64,000 nt of DNA from JAEUJM01 sp964635055 (GTDB lineage Bacteria > Actinomycetota > Acidimicrobiia > Acidimicrobiales > DATDAH01). The number at the start of each line of letters is the position of its first letter. Position 1 is the stretch's first letter. The position numbers were made by a program, and so were the translations under genes. The notes below the pieces were generated by a model that was not told the origin of the DNA, did no database searches, and was given only the letters and a program-made list of their open reading frames with translations. Location: NCBI GenBank assembly GCA_964635055.1, contig CAZWMT010000013.1, positions 62,001 through 126,000 on the forward strand. Reading direction: 5' to 3'. This document shows positions 43,505 through 52,247 of this stretch, one piece after another.

Positions 43505-44428
43505 ATGCCGCAACCGCAGCCCGCTGTGTTCGCCGAGGGGACGCAGTCCCACTGGTTCCTCCACTACCGCCTGGTCGACGGTGCCGACCTCGACGCCGTC
43601 CGTGCCGCGATCTCCGGGGTCCGCGGCGAGGCCACCGGCATCACCCCGACCGATGCCGTGAACCTCGCGGTCGGGTTCGGCCCCGACCTGCTGGGGCGCC
43701 TCGCCCCCGACGACGCGCCCACCGGCTTCCACCCGTTCACCCAGGTGGGCGCCGAGCCGGGCCCCGTGGCCGTCGCCACCCAGGAGGACCTGTTCTTCTG
43801 GGTCCACAGCAACCGGGTCGACCGGAACTTCGACGTGGCCCACCGGGCCCGCCGCGCCCTCGACGGCCTCGCCACGCTGGCCCGCGAGACGGTGTCGTGG
43901 GTGTGGCACGACAACCGCGACCTCACCGGCTTCATCGACGGCACCGCCAACCCCCCGGTGGAGGAGGCTCGGGAGCTCGCGGTCGTCGCCGACGGGCCGG
44001 GCGCCGGCGGCAGCTTCGTCATCACCCAGCGCTACATCCACGACCTCGACGCCTTCGACGCGCTCGACACCGCGGCACAGGAGGCGACCGTCGGGCGCAC
44101 CAAGGCCGACAGCATCGAGCTGGACGACAAGCCGGCCGACGCCCACATCTCCCGGGTGGAGATCGAGGACGAGGACGGCGAGGAGATCGAGATCTACCGG
44201 CGCTCGGTGCCCTACGGGAACAGCGAGGAGTTCGGCCTCTACTTCATCGCCTTCAGCGACGGCCTGGGGGCCTTCGACCGGATGCTGGCCAAGATGTACG
44301 GCACGTCGGGCGACGGCATCCACGACCGCCTGATGGACTTCGTCCGCCCCGTGAGCGGCGCCTACTACTTCGTGCCGAGCGTCGAGGTGTTGAACGAGAT
44401 CGCGCCGGCACCCGACCGCGAGGACTGA
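43505..44428 (+). CDS. Dyp-type peroxidase
   Basis: 307-aa haem peroxidase. GFIDGTANP (Asp145 in the family GxxDG) is the distal signature, His214 in ADAHISRVEI the proximal haem ligand, and YRRSVPYG the conserved Arg region. No Tat signal peptide is present, so the enzyme stays in the cytoplasm. No encapsulin gene adjoins, and the C-terminus carries no recognisable cargo-loading peptide. It diverges from the SDR gene and converges with the toxin gene. Oxidises dyes or porphyrin-like compounds in other bacteria. Confidence 0.92.
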   Translation: MPQPQPAVFAEGTQSHWFLHYRLVDGADLDAVRAAISGVRGEATGITPTDAVNLAVGFGPDLLGRLAPDDAPTGFHPFTQVGAEPGPVAVATQEDLFFWVHSNRVDRNFDVAHRARRALDGLATLARETVSWVWHDNRDLTGFIDGTANPPVEEARELAVVADGPGAGGSFVITQRYIHDLDAFDALDTAAQEATVGRTKADSIELDDKPADAHISRVEIEDEDGEEIEIYRRSVPYGNSEEFGLYFIAFSDGLGAFDRMLAKMYGTSGDGIHDRLMDFVRPVSGAYYFVPSVEVLNEIAPAPDRED

Positions 44429-44450
44429 GCCTCTGCCAGAGAGGCCGGCT

Positions 44451-44768
44451 TCAGCCATCCGGACTTCGGGCTGCCCAGTACTTGGGGCGGCGGCGGTCAT
44501 GGGCGACGGCGAGCACCTCGACGACCTCATCCACCACCCGGTACGGCAGGTAGTACGGGAAGCCCTCGACGGGAGCTCGGCGGAAGCGGCGATCACCGGC
44601 AGGCGCAATTGGCGATCCTGCCTCCGGCCATCGGGCGAGCGAGCGGGCCGTCGTCTCGACCGCGTCCACGAACTCGGCCCCGAGACCGATCCTTCGTTCT
44701 TCGTACCAACGAGCGGCTTCGTCGAGCTCCTCCAGCGCTGGTGGCGCCAGGCGAACCGTGAACGTCAC
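44451..44768 (-). CDS. RelE/ParE-family toxin
   Basis: 105 aa. VRLAPPALEELDEAARWYEERRIGLG is the ParE-like N-terminus, FRRAPVEGFPYYLPYRVVDEVVEVLAVAHDRRRPKYW the C-terminal strands with the conserved H-x-R region. It would bind gyrase or cleave mRNA. Its start overlaps the stop of the antitoxin by 4 bp (ATGA). The pair has the usual antitoxin-first order and no relics of a mobile element around it. Confidence 0.88.
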   Translation of the reverse strand: MTFTVRLAPPALEELDEAARWYEERRIGLGAEFVDAVETTARSLARWPEAGSPIAPAGDRRFRRAPVEGFPYYLPYRVVDEVVEVLAVAHDRRRPKYWAARSPDG

Positions 44769-45001
44769 GTCGTCAGGTTCGTTCGCACCTGCTCGAGAGC
44801 GACGTCCAGGGGAATACCTCGGTCCTCACCTGCGTCGAGTCGAGCCGCTCGATGCTCGAGCTCGGCTTCCCAGGCACGGCGAACGTCGTCCTCGTCCTGC
44901 TCGGTTTCGGGATCGAGACTAGCCAGGAGCTCAGCCGCCAGCTCCGCGCGCTCGGACTCCGGCAGCGCCAGCGCCCCGTCGCGGATCGAGTCGATCGACA
45001 T
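44765..45001 (-). CDS. Addiction-module antitoxin (78 aa)
   Basis: MSIDSIRDGALALPESERAELAAELLASLD is the N-terminus of the PF09720 addiction-module component, followed by VRRAWEAELEHRAARLDAGE, the C-terminal arm that blocks the toxin. First gene of the pair and overlapping it by 4 bp. ATG chosen at MSIDS; longer frames are not family-like. Confidence 0.87.
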   Translation of the reverse strand: MSIDSIRDGALALPESERAELAAELLASLDPETEQDEDDVRRAWEAELEHRAARLDAGEDRGIPLDVALEQVRTNLTT

Positions 45002-45125
45002 GGCTCGATCGTACCGGTGATGCTGGACGAGGCCATGACCTCGAGGAACTGGTGTCGCGAGGCGCTTGCAGCGGAGGCCTGGACCGATGTGCACGGCGCA
45101 TCAGATCACGTCGCCTGTTCAACCT

Positions 45126-46088
45126 CTAGACCAGCGCCGCTATGGCCTCCGCGTGGACGTCGCCGCTGCCGAAGACCGTGTCGAGGACGAAGGCCCGCTT
45201 CAGGTACAGGTGGGCGTCGACCTCCCAGGTGAAGCCCATGCCGCCGTGCACCTGGATGCAGGACTTGCCGTTGGCCACCGCGGCCTGGGCGGCGATGAGC
45301 TTGGCGCCGTGGGCGGCCCGGTCGGGGTCGCCCACCGTCGGGTCGTCGAGGGTGACGCCGGCGGCGTAGACCGCGGCGCGAGCCACCTCGGACCGGGTGA
45401 GCATGTCGGCCAGCAGGTGCTTCACGGCCTGGAACGTGCCGATGGGCTTGCCGAACTGCTCGCGCTCCTTGGCGTAGGCCACGCCCAGCTCGACGGTGGC
45501 CTCCGCGATGCCGAGCATCATGGCGGCCGCGAGGACGGCGCCCTCGCGGCGCCAGCGAGCTGCGTCGTCGGGACCGCCGATGGGCTCGCCGGCGGGAAGG
45601 TCGGCGACGACGTGCAGCGGCGTGAGCGGGTCGAGGGGGCGCCCCGCCGGCTCGCCGCTGACCGCGCCGGCCTCGACCAGTGAGAGCCCGTCGGGGTCGA
45701 CCACCACCAACGCGTCAAGGGCGTCGAGGTGCTCGACGAGCAGCGGGGTGGCCGGGCGCTCCACGAGGCCGATCACCCGCTCGCCCGTGATCGCGCCGTC
45801 CACCACCCCTGAGGCGAGATGGGTGGCGAGGACCGGGCCTGGCACCAGCGCTCGGCCCAGCTCCTCGAACACCAGCACCGCCTCGGTGGCGCCCAGCCCC
45901 ACGCCGCCGTCGGCCTCGGGCAACCGCAGCCCGAACACGCCCGTGTCGGCCAGCTCCTGCCACAGGCTGCGGTCCACGCCGGCGGTGTCGCCCAGGCGGC
46001 GCACCGTCTCCATCGGGAACCGGCCCTCGCAGAAGCTGCGGATGCCGGCCTGCAGCGCCGCTTCGTCCTCGTTGACGTCGAAGTCCAT
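45126..46088 (-). CDS. Acyl-CoA dehydrogenase family subunit (320 aa)
   Basis: Short FadE subunit. MDFDVNEDEAALQAGIRSFCEGRFP at the N-terminus, LRLPEADGGVGLG, and the C-terminal REQFGKPIGTFQAVKHLLADM, CIQVHGGMGFTWEVDAHLYLKR. The beta-domain is shortened, as in subunits that pair with a full-length partner. The partner is the gene 15 bp upstream. It most resembles the partial protein at the left edge in layout. Substrate unknown. Confidence 0.86.
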   Translation of the reverse strand: MDFDVNEDEAALQAGIRSFCEGRFPMETVRRLGDTAGVDRSLWQELADTGVFGLRLPEADGGVGLGATEAVLVFEELGRALVPGPVLATHLASGVVDGAITGERVIGLVERPATPLLVEHLDALDALVVVDPDGLSLVEAGAVSGEPAGRPLDPLTPLHVVADLPAGEPIGGPDDAARWRREGAVLAAAMMLGIAEATVELGVAYAKEREQFGKPIGTFQAVKHLLADMLTRSEVARAAVYAAGVTLDDPTVGDPDRAAHGAKLIAAQAAVANGKSCIQVHGGMGFTWEVDAHLYLKRAFVLDTVFGSGDVHAEAIAALV

Positions 46089-46103
46089 GTCGCTCGGCCT
46101 TCC

Positions 46104-47291
46104 CTACCGGTCCTTGGGGAGGCCGAGGATGCGCTCGGCCACGATGTTGCGCTGGATCTGAGTGGTACCCGCCGCGATCGAGATCGAGATGGCGTGCAAC
46201 ATGCCCTCGACGTGGGCGCCGTTGCCCATGTCGCCGACGTCGTCGAGGGCCAGTCCGGCCCGCTCGAACACCCGCTCGCTCAGCTCGCCCAGGCGGTGGC
46301 GCATCTCGGAGTAGTAGAGCTTGAACACCGAGCCGCCCGGCCCGGGAACTCCGCTGTGGGTGGCCTGGGTGACGTTGCGCTTCACCAGCGCCCACAAGGC
46401 GTCGAGGTCGGCGGCGGCCCGCCCGATGTCGCGGCGCAGGCCGGCGTCGTCCCACGCTGTGCCTGATCCGCGGGTGACTTTCTTGGCCACCGCCGCCAAC
46501 TGCTCGACGAGCTGCATCGAGGCCAGCATCTCGCTGACGAAGGCGGTGCCCCGCTCGAAGCTGAACGTGACCATGGCGACCCGCCAGCCGTCGTTCTCGG
46601 CACCAACCCGGTTGGCCACCGGCACGCGGACGTCGTCGAAGAACACCTCGCTGAACTCGTCGGTGCCGGGGATGCTGCGCAGCGGCCGGATGTCGATGCC
46701 CGGCGTGTCCATGGGCAGGATCAGCCAGCTGATGCCCTTGTGCTTGGGGGCATCCGGATCGGTGCGCACCAGCAGCTCGCAGTAGTCCGCCACCTGGGCG
46801 TTCGACGTCCAGATCTTCGAGCCGTTGATCACGTACTCGTCGCCGTCGCGGACGGCCCGGGTGCGCAGCGACGCCAGGTCGGACCCGGCCTGCGGCTCGG
46901 AGAACCCCTGGCACCACACCTGGTCGCCCCGCAGGATGGCGGGCAGGTGTGCGGCCTTCTGCTCGGCGCTGGCCTCGGCGATGAGCGTGGGGCCGGCGTG
47001 CAGGAGCGCCACGAACATGACCCCCACGTAGGGGGCGCCGCGGCGCTCGGTCTCCTCCAGGAAGATCAGGTGCTCGCTGGGCGACGCCCCCAGGCCGCCC
47101 ACCTCGGTGGGCCAGTTGATGCCGGCGTAGCCGGCATCGAACAGCATGCGCTGCCACTGGCAGTCGTACACCCGGCGGGCGTCCCAGTCGTCCACCGGCG
47201 GCGGCGGGCCGATGGTGGGCAGCACCTCGTCGAGCCACGCCACCAACTTCGCCCGGAAGGCCTCTTCGTCCTCAGAGAAACGCAGCTCCAC
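46104..47291 (-). CDS. Acyl-CoA dehydrogenase, full-length partner subunit (395 aa)
   Basis: Full-length FadE: GINWPTEVGGLGASPSEH, GFSEPQAGSDLASLRTRA, NGSKIWTSNAQVAD, C-terminal AGTTQIQRNIVAERILGLPKDR. Starts with GTG. It is the first gene of a two-gene operon. Its promoter region holds a CTGACnnnnnGTCAG operator instead of the KstR box, so this pair is under different control from the steroid-type pairs. An ordinary or branched fatty acyl-CoA substrate is possible. Confidence 0.87.
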   Translation of the reverse strand: MELRFSEDEEAFRAKLVAWLDEVLPTIGPPPPVDDWDARRVYDCQWQRMLFDAGYAGINWPTEVGGLGASPSEHLIFLEETERRGAPYVGVMFVALLHAGPTLIAEASAEQKAAHLPAILRGDQVWCQGFSEPQAGSDLASLRTRAVRDGDEYVINGSKIWTSNAQVADYCELLVRTDPDAPKHKGISWLILPMDTPGIDIRPLRSIPGTDEFSEVFFDDVRVPVANRVGAENDGWRVAMVTFSFERGTAFVSEMLASMQLVEQLAAVAKKVTRGSGTAWDDAGLRRDIGRAAADLDALWALVKRNVTQATHSGVPGPGGSVFKLYYSEMRHRLGELSERVFERAGLALDDVGDMGNGAHVEGMLHAISISIAAGTTQIQRNIVAERILGLPKDR

Positions 47292-47311
47292 GGCAAGCGA
47301 GTGTACGAGTG

Positions 47312-47330
47312 ATCTGACGGGTCGTCAGAT
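47312..47330. promoter_or_regulatory. CTGAC-GGGTC-GTCAG operator upstream of an acyl-CoA dehydrogenase pair
   Basis: ATCTGACGGGTCGTCAGAT has perfect 7-bp arms around a 5-bp centre and lies 20 bp upstream of the dehydrogenase start. A nearly identical site is at 53872-53892 in front of the FadD3-like ligase. The shape suits a TetR-type dimer. Confidence 0.72.
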
Positions 47331-47467
47331 CCTGCCCGTCAGCCGTCGTCAGGGTGTCCTGCGGCGTGCGGTCAGGGTGCGTTCCGCTCTCCTCGAGCCG
47401 ACGCCCGCGTGCGGCTCGAGGGTTGGAGCGGCACCACGGGCGTCAGCCGGCATGCCATGCTCCTGCC

Positions 47468-49240
47468 GTGGCGGCGCGTGATCCCGAAACCCGCGCCGAC
47501 GTGGCCCCCGCGCCGTCGTCGACCCCTCGGCGCCCGGCCACCGGCACCGTGGTGGCGGGCGTTGTCGTGGGGGCGCTCACCCTCGTCAACGCCGCGTGGC
47601 TGCTGGCGAACCGCGCCTACGGGCCACTCGACATCGACGAGGCGGGGTACCTGGCCCAGGCGACCGCCGCGACGGCCGACATCCAGGCCGGTGCGGTGAT
47701 CCACGGGCCCGGGGCCCTCGGGGCAGGGAGCGCCACCGGGCCCTTGCTCCCCGTGCTGACCGTGCCCGCCCAGCTCGTCCTCGGACGCACCGCGATGGCC
47801 GGGCTCCTGGCCAACCTCGCCTTCTTCGTGGTGCTGGGGGTGTCCACCTACGTCCTGGCCCGCCGGTGGCTCGACCGGCGGTGGGCCGTCCTCGCACTGG
47901 TGGTCACCCTCACGGCGCCGGGCATCACCGCGTTCAGCCGCCACTACGTGTTCGCCCTCGCGGGTACGGCCACGTTCACCCTGGCGCTGACGGCGCTGGG
48001 GCGGTCGGCCCGCCTCACCCACCGCCGCTGGGCCGTCACCTTCGGTGTCGCCGTCGGGCTCACCGTGCTGTCCCGCACGATCATGATCGCCTTCCTCCCG
48101 GGCCTGGCGCTCGCCGGCGTCGTGGCCTGGTGGCAGAGCCCTCGGGAGCGCCGCCGCCAGGCGCTGCCCAACCTGGTGCTCGCTGGTGGCGCCGCGGTCC
48201 TGGTCGCGGCCAGTTGGTACGTGTTCTCCGCCCGCGCCGTGCTCGACTACCTGTTCGATTTCGGGTACGGGAGTGCCAGCGAGGACTACGGGGTCGTCTC
48301 GATGCGCACGGCGCAGTACTGGCTCTCCGACCTGGCCGACGTGGTGCGCCACGACCTCTACGTCCCGCTGACGATCGTGCTGGGCGTGGGGAGCGCACTC
48401 GGCGCCTGGTCCTGGTGGCGAGCGGCCCGCCCGGCCGCGTTGGGGCGGGCAGTGCGCTCCGACGCCCTAGTGGTGGCGCTGCCCATCGCACTGGGGATGG
48501 CCGCGCTCCTGACGTCACGCAACACCGGCTACGGCTTCACCCTGCCGCTGGTCCCGGGCGCGGTCGTGCTGGCGGTTGTGCTCACGTCCAAGATCGCCAC
48601 CGATGGCGCTCGCACCGCGGTGGTCGGTGTGCTGGCGCTGGTGGCCGCGGTCAACGCGGCCATGACCTCGTCGTTGCTGCCCACGCTGGGCGAGCACCGC
48701 GTGGCGTGGTCGAACGACTGGACCGAGCTGACGATCACCGACGGACGATCCAACATCGCCCGTTACCTCGCCGCCGAGACCTCGTACCCACTCGACGCCG
48801 ACGGCACCGTCCCCGCGATGCACGAGCACTGGCTCGACGCCGCCCGCACTACACGGGACGAATTGCGAGTCGCCGGGGCCGCGCCCGGAGCGACCCGGTC
48901 GGTCATCGCGGTCGACGGCCCGATGTACAACCTCAACCTGCTCGCGCTCGCGGGCGAGCTCGACGCCGAGCCGGCACTGCGCCTCACCGCGTTCGACCCG
49001 GGCACCGCCCCACCCACCGTGGACACCGTCGCCGCCACCCTCACCGTCGCCCGATCGCAGGGCGCCACCACCCTCGTCACCGGCCCGGATTCGCTGGCCT
49101 GGCACGGGACGGTGCTCCCGCTCGACGCGGTCGAGGCCGGCGCCACCGAGGCCGGGTTCACCCGTACCGGCCGGGTGAGGCTGCCGGACGGGCAGGTCGT
49201 CTCCATCTGGGCCGCCCGCCCCGACCGGGCGTCCCCGTAG
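47468..49240 (+). CDS. Polytopic membrane glycosyltransferase, PMT/ArnT-like
   Basis: 590 aa with ten or more hydrophobic helices in the first two thirds and a soluble C-terminal domain. YGPLDIDEAGYLAQA near residue 55 is the acidic motif after the first helix used by GT-C glycosyltransferases (GT39/GT83 type). The C-terminal domain (about 430-590) would lie outside the membrane. It uses polyprenyl-phosphate sugars to modify lipids, wall polymers or proteins in related enzymes. Start at GTG (VAARDPETRAD) gives the usual short cytoplasmic tail. Confidence 0.8.
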   Translation: MAARDPETRADVAPAPSSTPRRPATGTVVAGVVVGALTLVNAAWLLANRAYGPLDIDEAGYLAQATAATADIQAGAVIHGPGALGAGSATGPLLPVLTVPAQLVLGRTAMAGLLANLAFFVVLGVSTYVLARRWLDRRWAVLALVVTLTAPGITAFSRHYVFALAGTATFTLALTALGRSARLTHRRWAVTFGVAVGLTVLSRTIMIAFLPGLALAGVVAWWQSPRERRRQALPNLVLAGGAAVLVAASWYVFSARAVLDYLFDFGYGSASEDYGVVSMRTAQYWLSDLADVVRHDLYVPLTIVLGVGSALGAWSWWRAARPAALGRAVRSDALVVALPIALGMAALLTSRNTGYGFTLPLVPGAVVLAVVLTSKIATDGARTAVVGVLALVAAVNAAMTSSLLPTLGEHRVAWSNDWTELTITDGRSNIARYLAAETSYPLDADGTVPAMHEHWLDAARTTRDELRVAGAAPGATRSVIAVDGPMYNLNLLALAGELDAEPALRLTAFDPGTAPPTVDTVAATLTVARSQGATTLVTGPDSLAWHGTVLPLDAVEAGATEAGFTRTGRVRLPDGQVVSIWAARPDRASP

Positions 49241-49288
49241 CCGTTCCCCGGGCGACGGCCGCCGCCGAGAAGGCCGCAATCCGGAAAT

Positions 49289-49327
49289 CTTGGTGGTTGG
49301 CCACCTCTGAGGTGCACAACCACCAAG
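49289..49327. repeat. 39-bp inverted repeat, REP-like element copy 2
   Basis: CTTGGTGGTTG and CAACCACCAAG are exact 11-bp outer arms. The inner CACCTC/GAGGTG pair has a 1-nt centre. On the minus strand it matches the copy at 8214-8240 and its flank CCACCAAG. It lies between convergent genes and may act as a bidirectional terminator. Confidence 0.8.
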
Positions 49328-49380
49328 AGATCCTGCAGCACGCCGCAGGACCGGGCTCGACTCGACCGGAGAAGCGGGTG

Positions 49381-50352
49381 TCAGCGGGGGAAGGCGCCGG
49401 CGATGGCCTCGAGGTGCCGTCCGATCACCGCGGTCGAATCGGCGCCGGCCGGCGGGTTCACCGAGAACGACGTGGCGCCCGCCTCGATGAGGGCGGTCAC
49501 CCGGTCCATCGACGCGGGCAGGTCGAACCCGCCGGCCTCGGCCCGCTTCAACGGCAGGCCCACCCGGATGCCCAGCGTGGCGGGATCGCGGCCCGCCGCC
49601 ACGAACGCCTCGCGCAGCACGGCGGACTCGGCGACCACGTCCTCGGGGCGCAGGCGGCCCAACGGCAGCCAACCGTCGCCCTGCTCGGCCAGTCGGACGG
49701 CCAGCGCCGGCGTGGCCTTGGCCCCGAACCAGATCGGCAGCGTCTCCTGCACCGGTGCCGGCTCGCACCAGATCCCGTCGAACGACACCGTGTCGGAGTG
49801 GAAGGTGACGGGGTCGCCCCGGCCGGCCCACAGGGCCCGGCAGGCCCGGATGGTGTCGTCGTGGCGCGACCAGCGCCGCGCCCAGGGCACGCCCACGGCG
49901 TCGTACTCCTCGCGCTGCCAGCCCAGGCCCACGCCCAGATCGACACGCCCACCGGACAGGTTGTCGAGGGTGGCCACCGTCTTGGCCAACAGCACGGCCG
50001 GGCGCAGCGGCGTGATGAGCACGCCGGTGCCGAGCCGGACCGTGGCGGTGGCCCCCGCGATCGCGGCCAGCGTGGTGAGCGGCTCGACCCAGGGGTCTCC
50101 CGGCGGGAACGGGAAGTCGCCGTAGGGGTAGGGCTCCACGTTGGCGCTCATCACCACGTGGTCGGGCAGCACCACCTGGTCGATGCCCACGTCCTCGGCG
50201 ATCCGGGCCACCTCGACGATGACCCGGTGGTCGGCACCGAAGGTGCGGTGCAGGCCCGAGATGGTGAGCGAGAGCGTGGGGGCGGGACCGGGCCCGGGTG
50301 TGGATGTCGGCGAGAGGGTGGGCACGGTCACGGCCGGGCCGCGGCGGCCCAC
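49381..50352 (-). CDS. LLM-class F420-type oxidoreductase (323 aa)
   Basis: Luciferase-like barrel with IDQVVLPDHVVMSANVEPYPYG, VDLGVGLGWQREEYDAVG, and ETLPIWFGAKATPALAVRLAEQGDGW. The N-terminus contains a Pro/Ser/Thr-rich leader that may be an unused extension; GTG codons 7 and 9 codons in are alternatives. It is last in the FadD3-like operon, ten bases after the SDR stop. F420- or FMN-linked hydride transfer to a ketone or enone would fit that context. Confidence 0.84.
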   Translation of the reverse strand: MGRRGPAVTVPTLSPTSTPGPGPAPTLSLTISGLHRTFGADHRVIVEVARIAEDVGIDQVVLPDHVVMSANVEPYPYGDFPFPPGDPWVEPLTTLAAIAGATATVRLGTGVLITPLRPAVLLAKTVATLDNLSGGRVDLGVGLGWQREEYDAVGVPWARRWSRHDDTIRACRALWAGRGDPVTFHSDTVSFDGIWCEPAPVQETLPIWFGAKATPALAVRLAEQGDGWLPLGRLRPEDVVAESAVLREAFVAAGRDPATLGIRVGLPLKRAEAGGFDLPASMDRVTALIEAGATSFSVNPPAGADSTAVIGRHLEAIAGAFPR

Positions 50353-50362
50353 CCTCCCGCGC

Positions 50363-51184
50363 TCAGCACGTGATGCCGCCGTCGAGGGGGACGATCGAGC
50401 CCGTCATGTACCGGGCCTCGTCCGACACCATGTAGGCGAACAGCCCCGCCATCTCCTCGGGCTTCGAGGCGCCCATCGGGGTCATCATCTTGCGGATCTT
50501 CTTGTAGTCGCCGCCCTCGGGCAGCTCCACGAAGCTGTGGATGATGGGCGTGTCGACGCCGCCGGGACAGATGGCGTTGCAGCGGATGTTGCGGTCCTTG
50601 TACTCCTCGGCGATGGCCTTGGTGAGCTGGATCACCCCACCCTTCGAGGCGCAGTAGGCCGCGCTGTAGGGCTGGCCGAACAGGCCGGCACTCGACGACG
50701 TGTTGACGATGACGCCACCGCCCTGTTCCAGCATGTGGGGCAGGACGAATCGGATCGTGTAGGCCGAGCCGTTGAGGTTGACGGCCACGATCTTGTCGAA
50801 CTGGGCCAGGTCCATCTCGTGGCTGTTGGCGAAGGTGCCGATACCGGCGATGTTGCACAAGGCGTCGATCCGCCCGTACTCGGCGATCGTCGCGGCGACG
50901 GTGAACTCGACCGCGGACGCCGACGAAACGTCACAACCCAGGCCGATGGCGGTGCCGCCGCCCTCGGTGATCTCGGCCGCGGTCTTCTCGGCTGTCTCGG
51001 CGAACAGGTCGACGCACACGACCGAGCCCGCCTCAGCGGCGATGCGTCGGGCGGTGGCCTGGCCGATGCCCGAGCCGGCGCCGGTGACGATGACCACCTT
51101 GCCCTGCGAGCGGGGCAGGTACTGCTGGGTGTCGTGATCGGGGCCCTGTTCGCTCGTGCTGCTCCACTTCGAGGCATCAGCCAT
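50363..51184 (-). CDS. Short-chain dehydrogenase/reductase (273 aa)
   Basis: Classical SDR with TGAGSGIG at about residues 34-41, CVDLFAET (NAD-type acidic residue after beta-2), NIAGIG, and Ser with YCASKGG. Has a longer N-terminal leader than usual (MADASKWSSTSEQGPDHDT). Its start overlaps the alcohol dehydrogenase stop by 8 bp, so the genes are coupled. Part of the FadD3-like operon. Confidence 0.88.
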   Translation of the reverse strand: MADASKWSSTSEQGPDHDTQQYLPRSQGKVVIVTGAGSGIGQATARRIAAEAGSVVCVDLFAETAEKTAAEITEGGGTAIGLGCDVSSASAVEFTVAATIAEYGRIDALCNIAGIGTFANSHEMDLAQFDKIVAVNLNGSAYTIRFVLPHMLEQGGGVIVNTSSSAGLFGQPYSAAYCASKGGVIQLTKAIAEEYKDRNIRCNAICPGGVDTPIIHSFVELPEGGDYKKIRKMMTPMGASKPEEMAGLFAYMVSDEARYMTGSIVPLDGGITC

Positions 51185-52247
51185 AGGTCAGCACCCCCCG
51201 GGCCAGGCGACCCGCGTGCATGTCCTCGACGACCTCGCCGAACGACTCCATCGGATAGGTCTTGGACACCAGCTCGTCGAGCTTGAGCTTGCCGTCCAGG
51301 TAGAGCTGCACCAGCAGCGGGATGTCGTGGTGCGGGCGGGCGCCGCCGTAGCGGCAACCTCGCACCCCCCGGTCGATGTGGGTCAGGTGGGTGATGGGGA
51401 TCTCGACCTTGGCGGTGGCCGCGGGCACGCCGATGATCACGCAGTTGCCGCCCCAGTCCAGCGCGGCGACCGCGTCACCGACGACGGCCGGGTGGCCGAC
51501 GCATTCGAACGACCAGTCCACCCCGCCCCGGACGAGCTGCTGGATCTGCTCGACGGTGCCGCCGTCGCTGGCGTCGACGAAGTCGGTGGCGCCGAACTGC
51601 AGGGCCAGCTCCTTCTTCGCGGCGATGGTGTCGACGGCGATGATGCGCGACGCGTCGCACAGCTTCGCCGCCTGGATGACGTTGAGGCCGATGCCGCCGA
51701 CGCCGAACACGGCCACCGTCTGACCGTGCTTCACATCAGCGGTGTTCAGCACCGCGCCGGCGCCGGTGATCACGCCGCAACCGATCAGGCAGGCCGACTG
51801 CAGGGGGATGTCCTTGCTGACCATCACGGCCTGCACCTGGTCGACCACGGTGATGTCGGTGAACACCGAGGTGGCGGCGAAGTTGTAGGCGGGCTCGCCG
51901 CCCACCGTGAACGGCTGGCTCATCACGCCGAAGCTGCGGCGGCAGCGCGTGGGGAAGCCAGTGTTGCAGGCCGAGCACTGGCCGCAGTACTTGAGGGTGC
52001 TGAGCACGACGTGGTCGCCCACCTTCAGCTTGGAGACCTCGCTGCCCACCTCCTCGACGATGCCGGCGCCCTCGTGGCCCATCACCAGAGGCGTGGGGAA
52101 GGGGATGCTGCCGTCCAGCACGCTGAGATCGCTGTGGCAGACCCCGGCGTTGACGATGCGGATGGCGACGTCGGTGGGCCCGGGCGGGCGCACCTCGACG
52201 TCGGTCCGGACGGCGTGCTTCTCGCCGTCGTACACGATCCCTCTCAT
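51177..52247 (-). CDS. Zinc-dependent medium-chain alcohol dehydrogenase
   Basis: 356-aa MDR enzyme. Catalytic zinc ligands: Cys37 (GVCHSD), His58-Glu59 (GHEGAG). Structural zinc: Cys88, Cys91, Cys94, Cys102. The Rossmann motif is FGVGGIGLN. It belongs to the NDMA- or mycothiol-type group typical of actinobacteria. It would oxidise a primary or secondary alcohol to aldehyde or ketone. It overlaps the ligase stop by 4 bp (ATGA). AGGAG stands 4 nt before the ATG. Confidence 0.9.
   Translation of the reverse strand: MRGIVYDGEKHAVRTDVEVRPPGPTDVAIRIVNAGVCHSDLSVLDGSIPFPTPLVMGHEGAGIVEEVGSEVSKLKVGDHVVLSTLKYCGQCSACNTGFPTRCRRSFGVMSQPFTVGGEPAYNFAATSVFTDITVVDQVQAVMVSKDIPLQSACLIGCGVITGAGAVLNTADVKHGQTVAVFGVGGIGLNVIQAAKLCDASRIIAVDTIAAKKELALQFGATDFVDASDGGTVEQIQQLVRGGVDWSFECVGHPAVVGDAVAALDWGGNCVIIGVPAATAKVEIPITHLTHIDRGVRGCRYGGARPHHDIPLLVQLYLDGKLKLDELVSKTYPMESFGEVVEDMHAGRLARGVLTYG

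Noticed and set aside
47596..50373. 925-codon plus-strand open frame
   Set aside because: Overlaps the glycosyltransferase in another frame and then lies antisense to the LLM gene; low-complexity Arg/Pro/Gly-rich translation.
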